A stretch of DNA of 64,000 nt from Okapia johnstoni (GCA_024291935.2 CM044312.1:50412001-50476000); one strand, 5' to 3'. Positions 12,429 to 24,325 are shown, numbered from the stretch's first letter. A program made the numbers and translations. Notes: generated by a model not told the origin, from the sequence alone.

Positions 12429-12714
12429 GATTCAGAAAAAGCATTCAAGAAAACCACATTATCTAGCACATAATACTAAGTATTAAAACAAATGATAAAG
12501 ACTTGGGACAGATAATACTAGCAAAAGTAAGCCAGAGAGGAAAATGAACATTGAACCCTAGGATACATCTGAAATGGAGAGGTCAAGAAAAGATGAAGAG
12601 CTGGCAAAGAAGACTAAGGAAAAAATAGCCAATGAGTTGTTTTTTAAAAAACTAAGAAAATATAGTGGTCATGTTAGTGAAGAGAAAAAGTGTTTTAAGA
12701 AAAAGAAATGGGTA

Positions 12715-12925
12715 TATACACTGTGGATACTGCATATAAAGTAGATAACTAATGAAAACCTACTATATAGCTCAGAGAACTCTACTCAGTGCTCTCTAAT
12801 GACCTAAATGGGAAGGAAATCCAAAAAAGAGGAGATATATGTATACGTATAGTTGATTCACTCTGCTGTACAGTAGAAACTAACATACCACTACAAAGCA
12901 ACTATACTTCAATAAAAAATAATTT
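12715..12925 (+). mobile_element. L1 3' UTR fragment
   Basis: It ends with CTGTACAGTAGAAACTAACA and CAACTATACTTCAATAAAAA, the standard 3' end of older artiodactyl L1 copies. The A-rich end at about 12915-12950 fits the poly(A) tail. Confidence 0.75.
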
Positions 12926-13529
12926 TTAAAAAATCTTTTTAAAAAAGAAGAAGGCATTGATTCATTCTGTAGCATGTAGTGGCATGGACCAAATGAGATG
13001 CAGGCAAAGAAGCTGAAGTCAGATTTGGCAACATGGGAATCAGCAGGAACCTAGACGAGAGCAGTCCCGAAGACAGGGTAGAGAAAAAAGCACAACAGGA
13101 AGAGGGTAAAGAAAGAAAAGAGGCAAAGAAGAGGGTCAAGGACTTCCATCCTTCACTCTGATAACAGAGAATTTCTAGACTGCAAAACTCATTATGCCTT
13201 ACTCCTAAGTTAAAAGCATTCAGCGACCTGAATACAGGCATCTAAAATCTTCCCCCAAAAGAGTTTACAGCCTCTTAGACCCTTAGTTCACAGACTAAGG
13301 GTCTGAAGGGTCACTTCCCAACATGCCAACTAAACCAAAGCATCAAGGGAAGTGCGGTACGATAGAGAAAAGCACGTGCCAGAGCTCCGCTCACAGCAAG
13401 TCCTCTGAGAGGTGGTTCAAAACACTCTTCTGGGGTACTGATGGTGAGAGGTGAGACCTCTCAAGGTAAATTCTGAAGGGAGAACAGAGAGCCCTCTATG
13501 GTCAACCCTGGTAACTCAACCCTAATTTA

Positions 13530-13612
13530 TTTATCCATTTTTGATTCCTCTGCACCCAGAAGTGTCGAGCACATAGCAAATGTGCAATAAATATTTGTTG
13601 AAAGAATGAACT
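13530..13612 (+). mobile_element. L2 LINE 3' end
   Basis: The block AGCACATAGCAAATGTGCAA, followed by TAAATATTTGTTGAA and GAATGAA, is the L2 3' terminus in sense orientation. Confidence 0.7.
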
Positions 13613-13829
13613 GATTCAAAATGCTCTGTGTTACTTCTCCCTTGATAGTCTCTCTCATTAAAGGACTCTTTCTGACTAAAAAGAAATGATTATTTGCTTA
13701 TAAAGAAAGAGAGGCCAAACCAAGCGTGTATCAATAACAGTTGGCCAAAGTTGCTGAAACGCTGCTCCATGTTGAAGAGGCATCAGATCAGTTCTTTGTT
13801 CCCAGGATAAATCTATACTGCATCACTCA

Positions 13830-13905
13830 CAATATATACAAATATCAAGTCATTATGTCATACACCTGAAATGTAATATTATATGTCATTTATATTTGAA
13901 TTTTA
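13830..13905 (+). mobile_element. L1 3' end fragment
   Basis: CATACACCTGAAATGTAATA, followed by TTATATTTGAATTTTAAAAA, resembles the last bases of an L1 3' UTR. It is short and diverged. Confidence 0.5.
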
Positions 13906-14077
13906 AAAATCTCTAACACATCATACTTAAACAGAGGAAGTGTCTAAACCAAACAGAATCTAAAATGTCTGTCCCCTTTTCCAAAAAGCTATCTTCAAGT
14001 GAAAAGACACGCATAGTTCACTTGTTTAATTGGAAACAGTTTCGTGTTGTTTATTTAGCACTCCTTAATAGAAAAAG

Positions 14078-16848
14078 AACCAGTAATGTTGAAAGAGCTG
14101 AAGTTGAACCATTCTATGGAGAGCTACAAGACCTTCTAGAACTAACACCCAAAAAAGATGTCCTTTTCATTATAGGGGACTGGAATGCAAAAGTAGGAAG
14201 TCAAGAAACAGCTGGCTGCTGCTGCTGCTGTTAGGTCGCTTCAGTCGTGTCCGACTCTGTGTGACCCCATAGACGGCAGCCCACCAGGCTCCACCGTACC
14301 TGGGATTCTCCAGGCAAGAATACTGGAGTGGGTTGCCATTTCCTTCTCCAGTGCATGAAAGGGAAAACTGAAAGTGAAGTCGCTCAGTCGTGTCCGACTC
14401 TTAGCAACCCCATGGACTGTAGCCGACCAGGCTCCTCCGTCCATGGGATTTTTCAGGCAAGACTACTGGAGTGGGGTGCCATTGCCTTCTCCAAGACCTG
14501 GAGTAACATGCAAATTTGGCCTTGGAGTACAGAATGAATCAGGGAAAAGGCTAATAGAGTTCTGCCAAGAGAACGCACTGGTCATAGCTAACACCCTCTT
14601 CCAACAACACAAGAGAAGACTCTACACATGGACATCACCAGATGGTCAACAATGAAATCAGATTGATTAGATTCTTTGCAGCCAAAGATGGAGAAGCTCT
14701 ATACAGTCAGCAAAAACAAGGCCGGGAACTGACTGTGGCTCAGATCATGAACTCCTTATTGCCAAATTCAGACTGAAATTGAAGAAAGTGGAGAAAACCA
14801 CTAGACCATTCAGGAATGACCTAAATCAAATCCCTAACAATTATACATTGGAAGTGAGAAATAGATTTAAGGGACTAGATCTGATAGACAGAATGCCTGA
14901 ACTATGGATGGAGGTTCGTGACATTGTATAGGAGACAAGGATCAAGACCATCCCCAAGGAAAAGAAATGCAAAAAAGTAAAATGCCTGTCTGAGGAGGCC
15001 TTAAAAATGGCTGTGAAAAGAACGGAAGCAAAAAGAAAAGGAGAAAAGAAAAGATATACCCATTTGAATGCAGAGTTTCAAAGAATAGCAAGGAGAGATA
15101 AGAAAGCCTTCCTCAGCGATCAATGCAAAGAAATAGAGGAAAACAATAGAATGGGAAAGACTAGACATCTCTTCAAGAAAATTAGAGACACCAAGGGAAC
15201 ATTCCACGCAAAGATGGGCTCAATAAAGGACAGAAATGGTAGGGACCTAACAAAAGCAGAAGATATTAAGAAGAGGTGGCAAGAATACACAGAAGAACTG
15301 CATGAAAAAGATCTTCACGACCCAGATAATCACGATGGTGTGATCACTCACCTAGAGCCAGACATCCTGGAATGTGAAGTCAAGTGGGCCTTAGGAAGTA
15401 TCACTACTAACAAAGCTAGTAGAGGTGATGGAATTCCAGTTGAGCTATTTCAAATCCTAAAAGATGATGCTGTTAAAGTACTGCACTTGATATGCCAGCA
15501 AACCTGGAAAACTCAGCAGTGGCCACAGGACTGGAAAAGGTCAGTTTTCATTCCAATCCCAAAGAAAGGCAATGCCAAAGAATGCTCAAACTACCGGAAA
15601 TTGCACTCATCTCACATGCTAGTAAAGTAATGCTTAAAATTCTCCAAGCCAGGCTTCAGCAACACGTGAACCGTAAACTTCCAGATCTTCAAGCTAGTTT
15701 TAGTAAAGGCAGAGGAACCAGAGATCAAATTGCCAACATCTGCTGGATCATTGAAAAAGCAAGAGACTTTCAGAAAAACATCTATTTCTGCTTTATTGAC
15801 TATGCCAAAGCCTTTTTGATTGTGTGGATCACAATAAACTGTGGAAAATTCTGAAAGAGATGGGAATACCAGATCACCTAACCTGCCTCTTGAGAAATCT
15901 GTATGCTGGTCAAGAATCACCAGTTAGAACTGGACATGAAACAACAGACTGGTTCCAAACAGGAAAAGGAGTATGTCAAGGCTGTATATTGTCACCCTGC
16001 TTATTTAACTTATATGCAGAGAACATCATGAGAAGCACTGGTCTGGATGAATCACACACTGGAATCAAGATTGCCAGGAGAAATATCAATAACCTCAGAT
16101 ATGCAGATGGCAGAAAGCTAAGAAGAACTAAAGAGCCTCTTGATGAAAGTGAAAGAGGAGAGCGAAAAAGTTGGCTTAAATAAAGCTCAACATTCAGAAA
16201 ACTAAGATCATGGCATCCGGTCCCATCATTTCATGGCAAATAGATGTGGAAACAGTGGAAACAGTGGCTGACTTTATTTTGGGGGGCTCCAAAATCACTG
16301 CAGATGGTGATTGCAGCCATGAAATTAAAAGACACTTACTCCTTGGAAGAAAAGTTGTGACTAACCTAGACAGCATATTAAAAAGCAGAGACATTACTTT
16401 GCCAACAAAGGTCCATCTAGTCAAGGCTATCGTTTTTCCAGTGGTCATGTATGGATGTGAGAGTTGGACTATAAAGAAAGCTGAGTGCCAAAGAATTGAT
16501 GCTTTTGAACTGTGGTGTTGGAGAAGACTCTTGAGAGTCCCTTGGACTGCAAGGAGATCCAACCAGTCCATCCTAAAGGAAATCAGCCCTAGGTGTTCAT
16601 TGGAAGGACTGATGTTGAAGCTGAAACTCCAATATTTCGGCCACCTCATGCGAAGAGCTGACTCATTTGAAAAGACCCTGATGTTGGGAAAGATTGAAGG
16701 CAGGAAGAGAAGGGGACAACAGAGGATGAGATGGTTGGATGGCATCACCGACTCAATGGACATGCGTCTGGGTAAACTCCGGGAGTTGGTGATGGACAGG
16801 GTGACCTGGCCTGCTGCAGTCTATGGGGTTGCAAAGAGTTGGACATGA
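14078..16848 (+). pseudogene. BovB ORF2 (endonuclease + reverse transcriptase), broken
   Basis: Blocks of ORF2 follow in order. The endonuclease piece ends near 14215 (GDWNAKVGSQE) and resumes after the SINE (RLIEFCQENALVIANTLFQQ, near 14540). The RT region is open at 15007-15630, 15492-15854, 15824-16183 and 16210-16848. The breaks seen are the SINE insertion, a nonsense TAG near 14930, a one-base loss near 15595, a two-base gain near 15815, and a short deletion near 16107 that removes the second half of the YADD catalytic box (the frame reads YADG). RT fingers and thumb sequences remain recognisable. No protein could be active. Confidence 0.9.
14216..14492 (-). mobile_element. Bov-A2 SINE nested in BovB
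   Basis: This is a dimeric SINE with two BovB-tail-related units. It starts with a (CTG)5 run, the complement of the terminal GCA repeat, and ends at CATTGCCTTCTCC. The BovB reading resumes at once on the right. An imperfect duplication around ACCTGG (AACAGCTGG and AAGACCTGG) borders it. Confidence 0.93.
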
Positions 16849-16889
16849 CTGAGCAACTGAACCAAACTGAACTGAACTGAATAGAAGAA

Positions 16890-18792
16890 GGAGGAATCAA
16901 TTACACCTGGGATGCTTTTTGAAACTCAGTAGTTATAATGCATTGCATTTTCTTTATGATGTTCACCCCCACTCAGAGAGTCATGTATTCATTCATTCCT
17001 CCATTCATTCATCCATTTTATTCATGTTTATAGTAATCCAGGATGGGGCTTGAGAATATCAGTGTTTTTGAAGTGAGTGTCTGGTTCAATAAAGATCCTG
17101 CAAGATACCAAACACAATATGTATTGTGAAGGGAAGTTTGCTTCCAGAAACCAGCTTTCATGCTGCAAGCAAAGATGCATAGCAAGCAATCCACAGCAAT
17201 CTAAAAATAGACCAAGATTCACCTCCAGCCCCAGCACTTTCCATCTTCAACTCTCCATTAGGAAAAATATTCACATCACCTGGTTCTTCAAGGGCTGTAC
17301 AACTGTAGCACCCTTAGAACCCACGCTCCATTTTCTGGACAGCACAATCAGATTAATCCCTGTCAAATGCTTTGCTTGGGTGTCACCATTATTAAAAAGC
17401 AATGTGGAGACTGATGATTAGCAACCACAGTTAAAGAAAGGTCCTAAAACTAAACATCAACTAAGTGAGGGATGGCTTCATCGCCGGCTGTTGTATCTCC
17501 TTTGTCCACTGGATAAGAAACAGAAGGGGAGGTGACAAAGGCTGTTCAGCATCAGATTAACTAATGAAAAGATCCAATAACCACTTTCCACTTCAATATT
17601 TGTTATCCAGTTCACTCAATTCAAGTTTTGTCTACATCAGTTGAAAGACTGTTTCCTCTCTGGAAACAACATTAATAGAGAACACATTAGAGAAGAAAGA
17701 CATCTTAGTCCATTCAGTCCACCATTTTCTCCTGCTCCCCTCCACTTTCTTTGACATCATTCCAGCATGTACATAGAAATAGCTACTTACGAGCATGCAC
17801 ATAGAAATAGCTGCTTACGGTAAATAAGAGGCTTGCATTAATCCGTAAGTGTTTACATCTCTGACTGAAGAAGGAAATTCTATTATAGTCTATGTACCTT
17901 TATATAAGGTACCTTTCATGTCAAGATCCTCAAGCTCTTTCATGATTATTTCTGAACTGAGTCCCTTTATTTTGTATTTTGCAACGTCCTATGAGAGTTT
18001 AGCATGGCCACGTGCCAATTATCTCTGGCAAAGGGAAAGGTTACAAGGTATAGACAAAAAACAAAGGTAGCCAAAGATACGATTAGCACCAAATTTTGAA
18101 TCAGAAGTTCAGTGTTCAAATTCTAGTTTTCTGACCTTTTGAAACACTTGTTATGTGTGTGTATGTATTCAGTGTGAGTTTTATTAAGCCAAATTCAAAT
18201 AAGAATTAAATAAAATTTAAAAGAACATTAGCTGCAACTAATGTATGTTACACGGTGGTAATTTATTCTCTTGAATAATAGTAACATATTATTATTATAA
18301 TACAGGATAATTTAACAATATAATATTATCTTATTGTGTAGGATAATACAATAACTTATAGGAATATTAAATGAAATACAAAATGTGAATGGGACATGCC
18401 TACATAATGTACTGTTAGGCCAACAGATAGTTAAATCAACAGATGGTCCAAACTTCTCATCTGAACTAATGTTTTCCCACCAAACCTCCACCCAAGACAC
18501 TGAAAAACTCTAATTTTTAACTATTTGAACTTAATATACTCTTTTTCCCTTCCTCTGGCTGATGCAGATGTTAGCAGCTGGGGAATGCAGAGTACTAGGC
18601 AGACCAAGACAGAGAGAAAACAGTAAGACTGGAGACTATCACTCCCAAAATACCCAATAATTGAGGTTTGTAGGAATGACTGAGTATGAAAAAAATTAAA
18701 TACTAATTAACTAAAACTTATATTACAAATTTAGGCACACTGAAAATCATTAGCTCTACTTCACATGGATCAACTGACAAAAAGTTTATGGT
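16890..18792. other. Unique sequence with short tandem repeats, no gene seen
   Basis: A (TTCA)n-like tract lies at about 16987-17020. A 28-bp tandem duplication lies at 17764-17819. An AT-rich zone runs from 18170 to 18370. The 114-codon frame at 17077-17421 has no domain that I recognise. Confidence 0.45.
17764..17819. repeat. 28-bp tandem duplication
   Basis: Two abutting units, 17764-17791 and 17792-17819, share 26 of 28 bases (core ACATAGAAATAGCT). No known family explains it, so it looks like a local duplication. Confidence 0.9.
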
Positions 18793-18807
18793 ACAGTTCA
18801 GTTCAGT

Positions 18808-21800
18808 TCAGTCACTCAGTCGTGTCTGACTCTTTGCAACCCCATCAATCACAGCATGCCAGGCCTCCCTGTCCATCACCAACTCCAGGAGTCCACCCAA
18901 ACCCATGTCCATCAAGTCGATGATGCCATCCGACCATCTCATCCTCTGTTGTCTCCTTCTCCTCCTGCCCTCAAACTTTCCCAGCATCAGGGTCTTTTCC
19001 AATGAGTCAGCTCTTCGCATCAGCTGGCCAAAGGATTGGAGTGTCAGCTTCAACATCAGTCCTTCCAATGAACACCCAGGACTGATCTCCTTTAGGATGG
19101 ACTGGTTGGATCTCCTTGCAGTCCAAGGGACTCTCAAGAGTCTTCTCCAACACCACAGTTCAAAAGCATCAATTCTTCGGCCCTCAGCTTTCTTCACCGT
19201 CCAACTCTCACATCCATACATGACCACTGGAAAAACCATAGCCTTGACTAGACGGACCTTTGTTGGCAAAATAATGTCTCTGTTTTTTAACACGCTGTCT
19301 AGGTTGGCCATAACTTTCCTTCCAAGAAGTAAGCGTCTTTTAATTTCATGGCTGCAGTCACCATCTGCAATGATTTTGGAGCCCAGAAAAATAAAGTCAG
19401 CCACTGTTTCCACTGTTTCCCCATCTATCTGCCATGAAGTGATGGGACCAGATACCATGATCTTAGTTTTCTGAATGTTAAGCTTTAAGCCAACTTTTTC
19501 ACTCTCCTCTACCACTTTCATCAAGAGGCTCTTTAGTTCTTCTTCACTTTCTGCCATCAGGGTAGTGTCATCTGCATATCTGAGGTTATTGATATTTCTC
19601 CTGGCAATCTTGATCCCAGCTTGTGATTCATCCAGCCCAGCGTTTCTCATGATGTACTCTACATATAAGTTAAATAAGCAGGATGACAATATACAGCCTT
19701 GACATACTCCTTTTCCTATTTGGAACCAGTCTGTTGTTCCATGTCCAGTTCTAACTGTTGCTTCCTGACCTGCATACAGATCTCTCAAGAGGCAGGTTAG
19801 GTGATCTGGTATTCCCATCTCTTTCAGAATTTTCCACAGTTTATTGTGATCCACACAGTCAAAGGCTTTGGCATAGTCAATAAAGCAGAAATACATGTTT
19901 TTCTGGAAGTCTCTTGCTTTTTCGAAGATCCAGCGGATGTTGGCAATTTGATCTCTGGTTCCTCTCCCTTTACTAAAACCAGCTTGAACATCTGGACCTT
20001 CACGGTTCATGTATTGCTGAAGCCTGGCTTGGAGAATTTTGAGCATTACTTTACTCGTGTGTGAGATGAGTGCAACTGTGCGGTAGTGTGAGCATTCGTT
20101 GGCATTGCCTTTCTTTGGGACTGGAATGAAAACTGACCTTTTCCAGTCCTGTGGCCACTGCTGAGTTTTCCAGGTTTGCTGGCATATCAAGTGCAGTACT
20201 TTAACAGCATCATCTTTCAGGATTTGAAATAGCTCAACTGGAATTCCATCACCTCCACTAGTTTTGTTTGTAGTGATACTTCCTAAGGCCCACTTGACTT
20301 CACATTCCAGGATGTCTGGCTCTAGGTGAGTGATCACACCATCGTGATTATCTGGGTCGTGAAGATCTTTTTCATGCAGTTCTTCTGTGTATTCTTGCCA
20401 CCTCTTCTTAATGTCTTCTGCTTCTGTTAGGTCCCTACCATTTCTGTCCTTTATTGAGCCCATCTTTGCATGGAATGTTCCCTTGGTGTCTCTAATTTTC
20501 TTGAAGAGATCTCTAGTCTTTCCCATTCTATTGTTTTCCTCTATTTCTTTGCATTGATCGCTGAGGAAGGCTTTCTTATCTCTCCTTGCTATTCTTTAAA
20601 ACTCTGAATTCAAATGGGTATATCTTTTCTTTTCTCCTTTGCTTTTCACTTCCCGTCTTTTCACAGCTATTTGTAAGGCCTCCTCAGACAGCCATTTTGC
20701 TTTTTTTGCATTTCTTTTTCTTGGGGATGGTCTTGATTCCTGTCTCCTGTACAATGTCATGAACCTCCATCCATAGTTCATCAGGCATTCTGTCTATCAG
20801 ATCTAGTCCCTTAAATCTATTTCTCACTTCCACTGTATAGTCATAAGGGATTTGATTTAGGTCATATCTGAATGGTCTAGTGATTTTATCTACTTTCTTC
20901 AATTTCAGTCTGAATTTGGCAATAAGGAGTTCATGATCTGAGCCACAGTCAGCTCCTGGTCTTGTTTTTGCTGACTATAAAGAGCTTCTCCATCTTTGGC
21001 TGCAAAGAATTTAATCAGTCTGATTTCGGTGTCACCATCTGGTGATGTCCATGTGTAGAGTCTTCTCTTGTGTTGTTGGAAGAGGGTGTTAGCTATGACC
21101 AGTGTGTTCTCTTGGCAGAACTCTATTAGCCTTTTCCCTGCTTCATTCTGTACTCCAAGCCCAAATTTTCCTGTTACTCCAGGTGTTTCTTGACTTCCTA
21201 CTTTTGCATTCCAGTCCCTTATAATGAAAATGACATCTTTTTTGGGTCTTAGTTCTAGAAGGTCTTGTAGGTCTTCATAGAACTGTTCAACTTCAGCTTC
21301 TTCGGCATTGCTGGTCAAGGTATAGACTTGGATTACCGTGATATTGAATGGTTTGCCTTGGAAATGAACAGAGATCATTCTGTCGTTTTTGAGACTGCAT
21401 CCAAGTACTGCCTTTTGGACTCTTTTGTTGACTATGATGTCTATTCCATTTCTTCTAAGGGATTCCTGTCCTCAGTAGTAGATATAACAGTCATCTGAGT
21501 TAAATTCACCCATTCCATTCCATCTTAGTTCGCTGATTCCTAGAATGTTGATGTTCACTCTTGTCATCTCCTGTTTGACCACTTCCAATTTGCCTTGATT
21601 CATGGACCTAACATTCCAGGTTCCTATGCAATATTGCTCTTTATAGCATCGAATCTTGCTTCTATCACCAGTCCCATCCACAGCTGGGTGTTGTTTTTGC
21701 TTTGGCTCCATCCCTTCACTCTTTCTGGAGTTATTTCTCCACTGATCTCCAGTAGCATAGTGGGTACCTACTGACCTGGGGAGTTCATCTTTCAGTGTCC

Positions 21801-21942
21801 TATCTTTTTGCCTTTTCATACTGTTCATGGGGTTCTCAGGGCAAGAATACTGAAGAGGTTTGCCATTCCCTTCTCCAGTGGACCACATTCTGTCAGACCT
21901 CTCCACCATGACCCGTCCGTCTTGGGTGGTCCCATACGGCAT
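18808..21942 (-). pseudogene. BovB ORF2 (endonuclease + reverse transcriptase), four disabling changes
   Basis: ORF2 nicks the target and copies the element RNA by target-primed reverse transcription. Reading leftwards, the endonuclease domain runs from about 21942 to 20930 and includes a DWNAKVGSQE motif and an SDH motif (20933-20941). The RT follows, with the YADD box at 19567-19578 and the thumb and C-terminal region to 18808. The last 573 codons form one open frame (18808-20526). The changes seen are a TGA stop at 21472-21474, a one-base loss near 21028, one extra A in an A-run near 20708, and a TAA stop at 20596-20598. The plus-strand 189-codon frame at 18905-19474 is an antisense shadow. 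Confidence 0.9.
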
Positions 21943-22059
21943 GGCTTAGTTTCACTGAGTTAGCCAAGGCTGTGGTCCATGTGATCAGATTGGCTAGTTA
22001 TCCGTGACTGTAGCTTCAGTCTGTCTGCCTCCTGATCCCTTCTCTCAATGCCTACCGTC

Positions 22060-22195
22060 TTACCTGGGTTTCTCCTACCTTGGACGTGGAGTCTCTCTTC
22101 ACGGCTGCTCCAGCATAGTGCAGCCGCTGCCCCTTACCTCGGACTCAGGCTAGCTCCTCTCTGCCGCCCCTGACCTCCGGCCCCAGGTAGAACTT
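22060..22195 (-). promoter_or_regulatory. GC-rich BovB 5' region, possible internal promoter
   Basis: This is the only locally CpG- and GC-rich segment in the neighbourhood and sits at the 5' end of the BovB copy. RTE and L1 elements carry promoters inside their 5' ends, so a promoter role is inferred from position. No TATA-like motif or mapped start is visible. Confidence 0.35.
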
Positions 22196-22349
22196 CTAAA
22201 TGTTGACCCATAAGTCATGTTTGTTTTTTTCCCCAACCAATCAATATACTCAAGATACTCATCAAAATATTAAGTTTGTACATAAACAATGGTAATCCCA
22301 AGTCTCTTCAGAATTTTAAAACTGGAAAGGTCTGGAGGACAACCTAGTG

Positions 22350-22510
22350 CAGAGGTGTTCAGAAGAACTCTCCGCAATGGTGGAAGTGTTATATAATTGG
22401 CATTGTTTAATGTGGCTATTGAGCACTTGAAACGTGCCTAGCACAACTGAGGAACTGAATTTCTAACTTTATTTAACTGCAATTAATTTTAATTTTGATG
22501 TAAATAATCA
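22350..22510 (+). mobile_element. MER3-type hAT DNA transposon fragment
   Basis: It starts with CAGAGGTGTTCAGAAGAACT and contains ATGTGGCTATTGAGCACTTG and GGAACTGAATTTCTAA in the MER3 order. The right end is lost. It is non-coding. Confidence 0.7.
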
Positions 22511-23370
22511 CCTCAAGAAATAATCCCAGAGTTGGTTCACCAGAAGCCATTTGGCCATGCTTCAGGGTCAGACTCTTGTGTACTGGTGGGAATTCAAGCA
22601 GAGGAAGTAGTCATTTTTCAGATATGCTTTAAAGAGATTCCTTCAAACTCTAGATTCTATATTAAAGAGTGGACCAAATGACTAATTTAGAGGAGAGGAA
22701 GAGATATCTACATTTTAATCAATCTGGCAATGACTATCCTTATATCCACAATACCCTTGTTTGTTGAACCTGCAAAAGTTTGACATATTCAGATGCTCTT
22801 CCTTCTTAACAGTATTCATATTTTTTTCAGGTAAGGGAGACTAGACCAGCATTTGCCTCCATATGGATCTTGGTTGGTCTAACCAATTACAGTGTCCCAG
22901 AAGTGGATCCCGATTGGTCTAAACCAATTTATGATGAACCATGATTTAGATACAAATCTGTGATGTAATTCTAATTAATGAGATGTTGAGTAGTAAACCA
23001 GGATAGGAAAAACAGGGATGTGCTGCTTTTGAAAATGGTTTCCTCATCTTAAGAAAGACTGGAAGAGAAAATTCATCTTCCTTTGGGACTGTCATCTATG
23101 AATATGATCCCTGGAATTCAGCAGCCATATGACTGTGAGGAGAGCTTCTCTGAGGACTTACCCATCCTGCTGAGGACAACAGAGTAGAAAAATGGAAAGA
23201 ACCTGGACTTCTGATGACCATGCTGAGCCTCTGAAACGACCAGTCCTGGAGTAATCCTACTACTATTCTTCTATTTATGTGAAATAACAAATATTCTTTT
23301 GATTCTTTCGGTCACCTTGGGATGGATTTTCTGTTATTTTCACCAAAAGCAGTCTGATGCAGCTGTCATC
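22511..23370. other. Unique sequence, no gene seen
   Basis: I recognise no repeat or exon here. Near 22870-22930 a short motif recurs (TTGGTCTAACCAATT and TTGGTCTAAACCAATT), a small direct repeat that is nearly palindromic. Confidence 0.4.
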
Positions 23371-23543
23371 TATTAAATACCAGGCAGGCACATAACAGGA
23401 ATCTCATCATCTAATCCTTGCAACAACTATCCAAAAAATTTCAGTAACTCCATTTTGCACCTGAGAAATCTGAGGCTCAAGAGACATATAGTTGCAAAAG
23501 TCACTTTATTATAAATGGCAGTGTCAAGATTGAAACTCAAGTG

Positions 23544-23710
23544 CCATATGATCCTACAATCCCCCTCCTGGGCATATATCTGGACAAAACTCTCATTCAA
23601 AAATATACATGTACCCCAATGTTCATTAGGGCACTATTTACTGTAGCCAAGACATGGAAATAACCTATACATCCACAACAGATAAATGGATAAAGAAGAA
23701 AGAAGATGTG

Positions 23711-23742
<32 letters not shown>

Positions 23743-24270
23743 GTATGTATGTGTGTGTGTATGTGTGTGTGTGTGTGTGTGTGTGCAATGAAATACTACT
23801 CAGCCATTAAAAAGAACAAAATAATGCCATTTGCAGCAACATGGATGGACCTAGAGAATACCATAGTAAGTGAAATAAGTCTGAAAGTGAAAGACAAATG
23901 CCATATGACAACACTTATATGTGGAATCTAAACTATGACACAAATGAATTTATCTATGAAATAGCAACAGCCTTACAGATATAGAGAACAGACTTAAGGT
24001 TGCCAAAGGGGGAGATGGGGAGGGGAGGGCTGGATTGGGAATTTGGGAATAGCAGATGCAAACCATTTTATATAGGATAGATTTAAAAAAAAAAAAAGGT
24101 CCTACTGTATAACACAAGGAACCATATTCAACATATGTGATAAATCATAATGGAAAAGAATAAGAAATAGAATGCATATATATGTATAGTTGAATCACTT
24201 CACTATACAGCATAAATTAACACAATACTATAAATCAACTATACTTCAATAAAGCAAGTTTTTTTAAAAA
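23544..24270 (+). mobile_element. L1 3' end, 5'-truncated, inside a MIR
   Basis: It begins in the ORF2 C-terminal region (AATCCCCCTCCTGGGCATAT, later GAAATACTACTCAGCCATTA) and ends with the L1 3' UTR (CAACTATACTTCAATAAAGC). The target duplication matches 16 of 18 bases: AAGATTGAAACTCAAGTG at 23526-23543 and AAGATTGAAATTCAGGTG at 24271-24288. A large TG/TA microsatellite interrupts the ORF2 part. Confidence 0.88.
23707..23785. repeat. Compound (TG)n(TA)n(TG)n microsatellite
   Basis: About 79 bp of alternating TG, TA and TATG units lie inside L1 ORF2 sequence. It is likely length-variable. Confidence 0.95.
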
Positions 24271-24325
24271 AAGATTGAAATTCAGGTGTGCCTGATGACA
24301 AAATTCATTCACCTCTCTTCCAGCT

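Larger units (their letters stand above)
14078..16879 (+). mobile_element. BovB LINE (RTE), 5'-truncated copy
   Basis: The element starts in the endonuclease region (AACCAGTAATG) and runs to the 3' end with its ACTGA-type repeat tail (AACTGAACTGAACTGA). A probable target duplication matches 10 of 11 bases: AATAGAAAAAG at 14067-14077 and AATAGAAGAAG at 16880-16890. A Bov-A2 SINE at 14216-14492 interrupts it. Without the SINE the BovB part is about 2.5 kb. Confidence 0.95.
18793..22195 (-). mobile_element. BovB LINE (RTE), near full length
   Basis: The 3' tail (CAGTTCAGTTCAGTTCAGTC, as read on the plus strand) is at 18795-18814. ORF2 occupies the middle. A GC-rich 5' region reaches about 22195. 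The span of about 3.4 kb is the expected full length. I found no convincing target duplication, so the exact 5' end is uncertain. Confidence 0.94.
23371..24325 (-). mobile_element. MIR SINE, split by an L1 insertion
   Basis: The left part (23371-23525) holds the reversed MIR core (CATTTTGCACCTGAGAAATC). The right part (24289-24325) continues the same repeat. The L1 at 23544-24270 with its target duplication lies between. MIR is an ancient tRNA-derived SINE. Confidence 0.6.

Noticed and set aside
16194..16763. 189-codon minus-strand frame, also seen as 189 codons at 18905-19474 and shorter forms at 81-422 and 59695-60066
   Set aside because: It is exactly antisense to BovB ORF2. Recurrence comes from the shared element and its codon use, not from an independent gene.
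23597..23931. Frames rich in His/Thr or Cys/Val
   Set aside because: They are translations of the TG/TA microsatellite in both directions.
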